From the NCBI GenBank assembly GCA_002429085.1, contig DIYR01000051.1, positions 1-8,146 on the forward strand: a DNA stretch of 8,146 bases, read 5' to 3'. Position numbers and translations under genes: made by a program. Within the stretch, counting starts at the first letter, position 1, and each line of letters starts with the position of its first letter. Of the stretch, positions 1-5,669 are shown piece after piece. Under the pieces are notes generated by a model. The model did no database searches. It saw only the letters and a list, made by a program, of their open reading frames with translations, and was not told the DNA's origin. The stretch is from Flavobacteriales bacterium UBA6049. Its GTDB lineage: Bacteria; Bacteroidota; Bacteroidia; Flavobacteriales_G; Salibacteraceae.

Positions 1-32
1 TAAGCTCAATCAAAAAAGAAGGCCATTTTGCT

Positions 33-40
33 TACTTTTG
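33..40 (+). promoter_or_regulatory. Candidate Bacteroidota -7 box for the E1 gene
   Basis: TACTTTTG matches all six fixed positions of the Bacteroidota -7 consensus TAnnTTTG. It would place the transcript start near 47 and give a leader of about 30 nt before the ATG at 77. No TTG (-33 element) lies 17-23 nt upstream; the only nearby TTTG (27-30) is too close. The match is seen directly; promoter activity is inferred. Confidence 0.5.
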
Positions 41-76
41 CACCACCTAAGAAACTAGGAACTCAACGGCAAGAAT

Positions 77-2497
77 ATGGCAGAAACAAAGCAGATTGAG
101 GTGAATACCGAAGAGATCAGTCAGCAAGAGCTTAAAGCAGAAATTTTAGCAGATTACAAATTAGCTAACGTTAGTCGCGAAACAAGTCTTCTTGGACGTA
201 GAGAAGTGTTAACGGGTAAAGCCAAATTTGGAATTTTTGGTGACGGAAAAGAGTTAGCACAAATTGCATTGGCCAAACAATTTCAGAACGGTGATTTTAG
301 ATCTGGCTACTATAGAGATCAAACTTGGATGATGGCTGCTGACCTTTTAACGGTTCAACAGTTTTTCGCACAGTTATACGCACATACCGATGTTGATGCA
401 GAACCGGCATCAGGAGGTCGTCAAATGAACGGTCATTATGCTACCCGATCATTAAACGAAGATGGTTCTTGGAAGGAATTAATCAATCAAAAAAATGCTT
501 CTGCAGATATTAGTCCTACCGCAGGACAAATGCCCCGATTACTCGGACTAGCACAAGCATCCAAAGTATACCGCCAACAAACGGCATTACATTCTGGTGA
601 CTTCACCAAATTTTCGAATAAAGGAAATGAAGTAGCCTTCGGCTCAATTGGTGACGCATCTACTTCTGAAGGACTTTTCTGGGAAACATTAAATGCTGCT
701 GGTGTTTTAGAAGTTCCTCTTGTAATGTCTGTATGGGACGATGGTTATGGTATTTCAGTTGAAAAGAAATATCAAACTGTAAAAGCCAATATTTCTGAAG
801 CACTTAAAGGTTTTCAAAAAGAAAATAACACCAACGGATTCGAGATTTTCAAAGTAAAGGCTTGGGACTATGCCAATTTATGTTTGACATATGAAAAGGC
901 CGTAGACATTGCACGTGAACGTCACATTCCAATTTTAATTCATGTTGAAGAAGTAACACAACCTCAAGGTCATTCTACTTCTGGTTCACATGAACGTTAC
1001 AAATCAAAAGAACGTTTAGCTTGGGAAACCGAGTACGATTGCATTGCTCAATTCAAAAAGTGGATTCTTGAAAAAGAAATCGCAACCGAAGAAGAATTAA
1101 AAGAATTAGAAAAAGAGGCTAAAAAAGAAGTCCGTGACGGCAAGAAAGCCGCCTGGTCAGCATTCTTATCTCCAATTCAAGCAGAACAAAAACAAGTTAT
1201 TGAACTGATTCAGCAGATTGCTGCAAGTAGTCCTCAAAAAGTATTTGTTGAACCTACGGCCAAAGCATTAGCTGGATTAACCGAACCAATCCGAAAAGAT
1301 ATTTTCAATGCTGCCCGTAAAGCAATTCGTCAAACTCGAGGAGAGAATTCTTCTGCACGAGAGCAATTGAAAGCTTGGATAGCACAAGAACAAGCAAAAA
1401 ATACTGATCGATATAGCTCGCATCTTTATTCTGAAAGTGCTCAAAGCCCATTGAAAGTGGCTTCAGTTGCTCCTGAGTTTACTGATGAGATGAAAGATGG
1501 TCGTGAAATTCTTCGTGCTAACTTCAAACACATTTTAGCTAACAGACCAGAGGTATTAATTTTTGGTGAAGACGCTGGCAAAATTGGAGGTGTAAACCAA
1601 GGTTTAGAAGGCCTACAAGACGAGTTTGGCGAAGGACGTGTAAGTGATACAGGAATTCGTGAAGCAACTATCGTTGGTCAAGGTATTGGTATGTCTATGC
1701 GTGGTTTAAGACCTATTGCAGAGATCCAATACTTAGATTACTTACTCTACTGTTTACAAATATTAAGCGATGATGTTTCCACTGTTCAGTACAGAACAAA
1801 AGGTGGACAAAAAGCACCACTCATCATTCGTACAAGGGGACATAGGCTTGAAGGAATATGGCATTCTGGCTCTCCAATGGGCATGATTGTTAACGGTGTA
1901 AGAGGTATGCACGTATGCGTTCCTCGCAACATGGTGCAAGCAGCAGGAATGTATAATACTTTATTGGAAGGTGATGACCCAGCAATTGTAGTAGAGTCTC
2001 TAAATGGTTACCGATTGAAGGAGCATGTTCCAGCCAACATGGGTGAGTTCAAAATTCCGCTCGGGAAAGTTGAAACGCTAAAAGAAGGTACAGACTTGAC
2101 TATCGTTAGTTATGGTTCTACTATGCGAATGGCTATTGAAGCTGCAAAACAATTAAACGAAGTTGGCGTATCAGCTGAAGTAATTGATGTGCAAACATTA
2201 TTGCCTTTCGATTTAGATCATGCAATCGCAGAAAGTTTAAAGAAAACTTCTCGCCTATTAATTGTTGATGAAGATGTACCTGGTGGTGCATCAGCATTCA
2301 TCCTTCAACAAATCTTACAAGAACAAAAAGGATATTTCTTACTAGATTCTGAACCAACTGTACTGAGTGCTAGAGCTCATCGACCAGCATATGGGTCAGA
2401 TGGAGATTACTTCTCCAAACCTTCGGTTGATGACATCTTCGAAACTGCCTATCAATTAATGGTAGAAGCAAATCCTAAGAAGTATCCTGCACTTTAA
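77..2497 (+). CDS. Fused alpha/beta 2-oxoacid dehydrogenase E1 (branched-chain type)
   Basis: This 806-residue protein joins both subunits of a thiamine-diphosphate-dependent E1 component. E1 decarboxylates a 2-oxoacid and passes the acyl group to the lipoyl E2 of a cytoplasmic complex. The alpha half (about 30-340) has the cofactor motif GDASTSEG (192-199) followed by WDDGYGIS (220-227), and a loop HSTSGSHERY (299-308) that resembles the phosphorylation loop of branched-chain E1 alpha. A helical, charged linker spans about 340-470. The beta half (about 475-800) shows FGEDAGKIGGVNQG (496-509), RVSDTGIREA (521-530), AEIQYLDYL (548-556) and IDVQTLLPFD (703-712). Single-chain fusions of this kind are common in Bacteroidota. 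Branched-chain keto acids are the likeliest substrate, but pyruvate cannot be excluded. The ATG at 77 has no obvious Shine-Dalgarno sequence; residues 1-30 look like a variable extension. An intrinsic terminator follows directly, so the gene seems to be transcribed alone. Confidence 0.9.
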   Translation: MAETKQIEVNTEEISQQELKAEILADYKLANVSRETSLLGRREVLTGKAKFGIFGDGKELAQIALAKQFQNGDFRSGYYRDQTWMMAADLLTVQQFFAQLYAHTDVDAEPASGGRQMNGHYATRSLNEDGSWKELINQKNASADISPTAGQMPRLLGLAQASKVYRQQTALHSGDFTKFSNKGNEVAFGSIGDASTSEGLFWETLNAAGVLEVPLVMSVWDDGYGISVEKKYQTVKANISEALKGFQKENNTNGFEIFKVKAWDYANLCLTYEKAVDIARERHIPILIHVEEVTQPQGHSTSGSHERYKSKERLAWETEYDCIAQFKKWILEKEIATEEELKELEKEAKKEVRDGKKAAWSAFLSPIQAEQKQVIELIQQIAASSPQKVFVEPTAKALAGLTEPIRKDIFNAARKAIRQTRGENSSAREQLKAWIAQEQAKNTDRYSSHLYSESAQSPLKVASVAPEFTDEMKDGREILRANFKHILANRPEVLIFGEDAGKIGGVNQGLEGLQDEFGEGRVSDTGIREATIVGQGIGMSMRGLRPIAEIQYLDYLLYCLQILSDDVSTVQYRTKGGQKAPLIIRTRGHRLEGIWHSGSPMGMIVNGVRGMHVCVPRNMVQAAGMYNTLLEGDDPAIVVESLNGYRLKEHVPANMGEFKIPLGKVETLKEGTDLTIVSYGSTMRMAIEAAKQLNEVGVSAEVIDVQTLLPFDLDHAIAESLKKTSRLLIVDEDVPGGASAFILQQILQEQKGYFLLDSEPTVLSARAHRPAYGSDGDYFSKPSVDDIFETAYQLMVEANPKKYPAL

Positions 2498-2502
2498 AAG
2501 CT

Positions 2503-2527
2503 AAAGCCGCTTAAAGCGGCTTTTTTT
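2503..2527 (+). terminator. Intrinsic terminator after the E1 gene
   Basis: A GC-rich stem of 9 bp (2503-2511 paired with 2515-2523, AAAGCCGCT with AGCGGCTTT) is followed by a run of seven T (2521-2527). It starts 5 nt after the E1 stop codon and ends 5 nt before the murQ start codon. This is the clearest terminator in the window. Confidence 0.88.
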
Positions 2528-2532
2528 CTGTT

Positions 2533-3351
2533 ATGTCAAAACGTATTACAGAACAAGAAAGCAACCATCATAATCTCGAGCACAAATCAACTCGAGAATT
2601 ACTAGAAGGCATTAATCAAGAAGATCAAACTGTTCCTAATGCTGTTGCTAAAACTATTCCTCAAATAGAAGAATTAGTAAATTGTATTAGTGATAAACTT
2701 CTTGCTGGTGGACGACTGTTTTACCTTGGAGCAGGCACAAGCGGTAGATTAGGTATTGTTGATGCCAGTGAGTGTCCTCCAACCTTTGGTGTACCACATG
2801 AATTAGTGATTGGCTTAATTGCTGGAGGAGATAATGCCATTAGAAAAGCAGTAGAATTTGCTGAAGACGACACTCATCAAGGCTGGAAAGACTTAGAGCA
2901 ATTCGAAATTAACACTTCTGATGTAGTAGTAGGCATTGCCGCTTCTGGAACAACACCTTATGTAATTGGCGCATTAAAATCTTGCCAAGCCAAAGGAATT
3001 AAAACAGGGAGTATTTCTTGTAACCCAAGCGCTCCAGTATCTCAATATGCAGACTTTCCAATAGAAGTGATTGTTGGCCCCGAATTCGTTACAGGGAGTA
3101 CTCGGATGAAATCTGGAACAGCTCAAAAACTTGTACTGAACATGATATCAACTAGTGTGATGATCAAACTTGGAAGAGTTGAAGGAAATCGCATGGTTGA
3201 TATGCAACTTTCAAATGATAAATTAGTAGATCGCGGAACCACAATGGTTCTAGAATCGTTACCTTCATTATCCTATCAACAAGCTAACGAATTACTACTT
3301 GAATATGGTAGCGTTCGTAAAGCCATAGAAGCATACCGTTATGGACGATAA
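2533..3351 (+). CDS. murQ: N-acetylmuramic acid 6-phosphate etherase MurQ
   Basis: MurQ is a cytoplasmic enzyme of peptidoglycan recycling. It cleaves the D-lactyl ether of MurNAc-6-phosphate to give GlcNAc-6-phosphate and D-lactate. The 272-residue protein has the SIS sugar-phosphate fold signature GAGTSGRLGIVDASE (66-80), a second sugar-phosphate loop AASGTTPYVIGAL (136-148) and the family motif TGSTRMKSGTAQKL (187-200). Glu80 and Glu111 have the same 31-residue spacing as the catalytic Glu83 and Glu114 of E. coli MurQ, so the active site looks intact. It is about 25 residues shorter than the E. coli enzyme at the C terminus. The ATG at 2533 is supported by the family-like N terminus (TEQESNHHNL, EGINQEDQ). 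It lies 5 nt after a terminator T-tract, so its own promoter is unclear. The 3' end overlaps the next gene by 11 nt. No MurNAc kinase or transporter gene is in the window. Confidence 0.96.
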   Translation: MSKRITEQESNHHNLEHKSTRELLEGINQEDQTVPNAVAKTIPQIEELVNCISDKLLAGGRLFYLGAGTSGRLGIVDASECPPTFGVPHELVIGLIAGGDNAIRKAVEFAEDDTHQGWKDLEQFEINTSDVVVGIAASGTTPYVIGALKSCQAKGIKTGSISCNPSAPVSQYADFPIEVIVGPEFVTGSTRMKSGTAQKLVLNMISTSVMIKLGRVEGNRMVDMQLSNDKLVDRGTTMVLESLPSLSYQQANELLLEYGSVRKAIEAYRYGR

Positions 3352-4042
3352 ATTAAAAAAAGCCTTTGACGATAAAAACTGGAATGAGATAAAAACCACC
3401 GATTCATGGCAGGTTTTTAAAGTGATGTCTGAAATCGTTGATGGCTTTGAAAAGATGGCCAAGATTGGCCCTTGCGTAAGTATTTTTGGATCTGCACGCA
3501 CAAAACCAGACAATAAGTATTTTGCTCTTGCTGAAGACATCGCAGAAAAAATCACCAATAAAGGATTCGGGGTAATCACTGGTGGTGGTGGTGGAATCAT
3601 GGAGGCTGGTAACAAAGGAGCTAGCCGCGGTGCAGGACGTTCTGTAGGTTTGAATATAGACTTGCCATTTGAACAAGACTCCAATCCATATATCGACAAA
3701 GACAAACTACTTAACTTCGATTATTTCTTTGTACGTAAACTGATGTTTGTAAAGTACTCACAAGGATTCATTGTTTTACCAGGTGGATTTGGTACGCTAG
3801 ATGAATTATTCGAGGCTCTTACATTAATTCAAACTCATAAAATCGGCAAATTCCCAATCATATTGGTAGGCAAAGATTTCTGGTCTGGATTAATTGATTG
3901 GATTCAAGAAATTATGCTAAAACAAGAACAAAATGTAAGCGAAAAGGATTTATTCCTTTTCAAATTAGTTGATACTGCAGATGAGGCTGTTCAAGAAATT
4001 GAAGACTTCTATCAAAAGTACCTTATTAGACCTAATTTCTAA
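3341..4042 (+). CDS. LOG / TIGR00730 family Rossmann-fold protein
   Basis: This 233-residue cytoplasmic protein belongs to the lysine decarboxylase-like LOG family, whose characterised members are nucleoside 5'-monophosphate phosphoribohydrolases (cytokinin-activating in plants, AMP- or pyrimidine-nucleotide-cleaving in bacteria). Signatures are SIFGSARTKP (47-56), the glycine loop VITGGGGGIMEAGNKGA (78-94), the paired VRK (131-133) and the diagnostic PGGFGTLDE (147-155), whose Thr, Asp and Glu line the active site in known structures. About 40 residues precede the Rossmann core, as in the longer bacterial subtype. The old label 'lysine decarboxylase' should not be used. The ATG at 3341 lies inside the last codons of murQ, +1 shifted, so the two genes are probably translated together. 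The exact nucleotide substrate cannot be read from the sequence. No canonical terminator follows. Confidence 0.9.
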   Translation: MDDKLKKAFDDKNWNEIKTTDSWQVFKVMSEIVDGFEKMAKIGPCVSIFGSARTKPDNKYFALAEDIAEKITNKGFGVITGGGGGIMEAGNKGASRGAGRSVGLNIDLPFEQDSNPYIDKDKLLNFDYFFVRKLMFVKYSQGFIVLPGGFGTLDELFEALTLIQTHKIGKFPIILVGKDFWSGLIDWIQEIMLKQEQNVSEKDLFLFKLVDTADEAVQEIEDFYQKYLIRPNF

Positions 4043-4109
4043 TAATTAACACCCCACTATAGTAATAATTTGTTGTTGATTTACAGATCATTAATCTATT
4101 ATAAACACC

Positions 4110-4145
4110 TAATTAACAGTGTTATTAACAACGTAATTAACAGCA
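4110..4145. repeat. Three tandem 12-bp units sharing ATTAACA
   Basis: Three adjacent 12-mers (4110-4121 TAATTAACAGTG, 4122-4133 TTATTAACAACG, 4134-4145 TAATTAACAGCA) share ATTAACA at exactly 12-bp steps (4112, 4124, 4136). In addition TAACAGTGT (4114-4122) and ACACTGTTA (4145-4153) form a 9-bp inverted repeat. A fourth TAATTAACA stands apart at 4043-4051. The array lies just upstream of the promoter candidate at 4159-4187, so an operator is plausible. The region is AT-rich, so chance cannot be ruled out. Confidence 0.6.
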
Positions 4146-4158
4146 CACTGTTAGTACA

Positions 4159-4204
4159 TTGAAACTCATATAAAACATATGCCTTTGTCTTGAAACTAGC
4201 TTTG
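4159..4204 (+). promoter_or_regulatory. Candidate promoter(s) for the envelope genes
   Basis: TTG (4159-4161), an 18-nt spacer and TGCCTTTG (4180-4187) fit the Bacteroidota -33/-7 pattern with one mismatch in the -7 box. A second box, TAGCTTTG (4197-4204), matches TAnnTTTG fully but has no TTG at the right distance. The octamer TTGAAACT occurs twice here (4159-4166 and 4190-4197). Either start would give a leader of roughly 25-45 nt before the ATG at 4238. Together with the 12-bp array, this is nearly all that can be seen in the 195-nt gap 4043-4237, which holds no convincing gene. Confidence 0.45.
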
Positions 4205-4242
4205 TTTTAAAGCGAAATCATTGATACCTAAAGGCATATGTT
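4174..4242. repeat. 13-bp inverted repeat spanning a start codon
   Basis: AACATATGCCTTT (4174-4186) is the exact reverse complement of AAAGGCATATGTT (4230-4242). The arms are 43 nt apart. The right arm contains both the only AAAGG-like purine stretch and the ATG (4238-4240) of the following gene. The left arm overlaps the candidate -7 box at 4180-4187. It could be an operator pair, or an RNA stem if transcription starts upstream of 4174. Confidence 0.65.
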
Positions 4243-5596
4243 GAAATTATTGATCGTTCCAATCAATCTAATTTTCTTTGTTGGGTTAACCACATTCCTT
4301 TCTTCAGATCTTGAAATTCAACAAGATGCACCAGATCGAATCCCAACTCAGGGAAGCTGTGAAGTCACTTTAACCGTGAAAAAGGGAAGGGTTTCTGGCT
4401 TTGCGAAGCTACAACATGCTTTTCCAGAAGGTATAGAAGTCGAAGCTCTTGAAACAGCTGGAGCAACGTTCACCTATTCTGACCAAAAAATGAAATGGAT
4501 TTGGATGGCTCTTCCTGCAGAAGAATCTTTTCAAGTAAAATACAAGCTTACGGTAACAGATGCCTCTATTACCGAAGTAGAACTTGGTGGTGCATTCTCC
4601 TTCTTAGAGGAAAATAACAGAAAAAGTTATTTCATTCAATCCAAGATGCTACAAGTTGGAGCAGCTCCTGTAGAAGAAGTTAAAAAACCAGTTGTTGCCA
4701 CTAAAAGAACGGTAACGGATGAAGGAAATGGTAATTATTTAGTGCAAGTTGACTTGACAAGAGAAAACGTAGTTGGTTTTGCAAAAGTTCAAGAATACAT
4801 TCCCGAAGGCGCTACTGCCACAAGCGTAAATGAAAAAGAATCCGTTTTCTCCGTTGTAAACAACAAGGTCAAATTTGTTTGGATGAATCTCCCAGCAGAA
4901 GATCAATTCTCTGTTAGTTATAGAATTGATATGAATGGAGGTACTCTTGACGAATCTTTGTTGACAGGTGAGTTTGCTTATGTACATGATGGTCAAACAA
5001 TGAAAGCCTCAATTCTTGCTGAAGGAGTACAACTTGCAGAAAACTCAATAGATTCAGAAGAAACAAGCTCTGAAAAAGAATCTGATGTTGCAACCACCAC
5101 AGCTGAAGAAATTCCAACTCCTCAAGTTGAAGAAGAAGCCCTAGCTGTGGTAACACCAGCTAAAGAAGAAGAGTCAGCTGTTGAAGAAACCTCAGAACCT
5201 GCTGACGAAGAACCGGAAGAGACAAAATCAGCTGAACCAGTTTCTGTAAAACCTACTCCTAGAGAAGTTGTTCCATCCAAAAAAATCACAACCGTTCCAG
5301 TTGCTAATACTGGAATAAACTACCGAGTTCAACTGGTAGCAGGACACAACAATGTTGATCAGGCCTATTTTGCTTCTCAATATAGTTACTCTGGTTCCTT
5401 TATCGTTGAAAATCATGAAGGATGGATGAAATATACAACAGGAGACTATCCAATGTACAGTGATGCACGCAACGGAAGAGAAGACATCAAATCTTCTTAC
5501 TCTTTTCCAGGTCCTTTTGTTGTAGCATATAATAATGGTGAAAGAATTACTGTTCAAGAGGCCCTGATGATAACCAATCAAAAGTGGGTACAGTAA
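4238..5596 (+). CDS. Exported protein with two repeat domains and a SPOR-like C terminus
   Basis: I do not recognise this 452-residue protein as a named family. Residues 1-22 form a hydrophobic export signal or membrane anchor. Two homologous units follow (about 41-125 and 167-252), each with the pattern V-GFAK-Q, a PEG turn, K-(W/F)-(I/V)-WM-LPAE, F-V-Y and a late G-F; they look like all-beta, Ig- or DUF11-like domains. Residues 268-350 are a Glu/Pro/Thr-rich acidic linker, probably disordered. The C terminus (361-440) begins NYRVQLVAGHNNVDQA and ends GPFVVAYNNGERITVQEAL. It resembles SPOR domains, which bind glycan strands stripped of peptide stems. A periplasmic, peptidoglycan-facing role is inferred. 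The ATG at 4238 directly precedes the signal sequence. The next gene starts 73 nt downstream and carries three related SPOR-like units, which suggests a shared function. Confidence is high for the gene and its architecture, low for function. Confidence 0.75.
   Translation: MLKLLIVPINLIFFVGLTTFLSSDLEIQQDAPDRIPTQGSCEVTLTVKKGRVSGFAKLQHAFPEGIEVEALETAGATFTYSDQKMKWIWMALPAEESFQVKYKLTVTDASITEVELGGAFSFLEENNRKSYFIQSKMLQVGAAPVEEVKKPVVATKRTVTDEGNGNYLVQVDLTRENVVGFAKVQEYIPEGATATSVNEKESVFSVVNNKVKFVWMNLPAEDQFSVSYRIDMNGGTLDESLLTGEFAYVHDGQTMKASILAEGVQLAENSIDSEETSSEKESDVATTTAEEIPTPQVEEEALAVVTPAKEEESAVEETSEPADEEPEETKSAEPVSVKPTPREVVPSKKITTVPVANTGINYRVQLVAGHNNVDQAYFASQYSYSGSFIVENHEGWMKYTTGDYPMYSDARNGREDIKSSYSFPGPFVVAYNNGERITVQEALMITNQKWVQ
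4358..4993 (+). repeat. Two-copy protein domain within the 452-residue protein
   Basis: Unit 1 (about 4358-4612) and unit 2 (about 4736-4993) encode aligned segments: SGFAKLQHAFPEG with VGFAKVQEYIPEG, and KWIWMALPAEESFQVKY with KFVWMNLPAEDQFSVSY. The DNA of the two copies has diverged, so this is an old duplication. Confidence 0.8.
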
Positions 5597-5600
5597 GCTT

Positions 5601-5617
5601 TCGAAAAAGTTTTTCGA
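5601..5617. terminator. 17-bp palindrome after the 452-residue gene, possible weak terminator
   Basis: TCGAAAAAGTTTTTCGA is a perfect palindrome around a single central G, starting 5 nt after the stop codon. As RNA it could form a 7-bp, AU-rich stem with a 3-nt loop, followed by UUAUUUG rather than a clean U-run. It would be at best a weak terminator; a protein-binding site is an alternative. Confidence 0.3.
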
Positions 5618-5625
5618 TTATTTGT

Positions 5626-5633
5626 TACTTTAG
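5626..5633 (+). promoter_or_regulatory. Weak -7-like box before the barrel gene
   Basis: TACTTTAG matches TAnnTTTG with one mismatch and lies 37 nt before the GTG start at 5670. No TTG is seen 17-23 nt upstream. The barrel gene may have its own promoter here or be transcribed together with the gene before it. Confidence 0.25.
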
Positions 5634-5669
5634 ACCAATTTTGAAGCTAGAAGATCTAATCCCATTCAT

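Noticed and set aside
1..3. TAA at the window edge as the stop codon of an upstream gene
   Set aside because: Nothing upstream is visible, so the reading frame cannot be tested.
3341..3351. Possible frameshift joining murQ and the following gene
   Set aside because: Both proteins are complete on their own, with family-typical N and C termini; a short gene overlap explains it.
3295..3705. Open frames on the - strand opposite murQ and the LOG-family gene (also 3404-3676)
   Set aside because: They lie entirely or almost entirely over well-supported + strand genes with clear family motifs and their translations show no recognisable domain.
4043..4237. A small gene or RNA gene in the 195-nt gap
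   Set aside because: No frame with a plausible start and composition, and no tRNA-like or other recognisable RNA fold was seen; the repeats look regulatory.
4739..5581. Open frames on the - strand opposite the 452-residue protein (4739-4996, 4914-5156, 5228-5581)
   Set aside because: Their leucine- or cysteine-rich translations are what the reverse complement of Glu/Lys-rich coding DNA gives; no export signal or domain pattern was seen.
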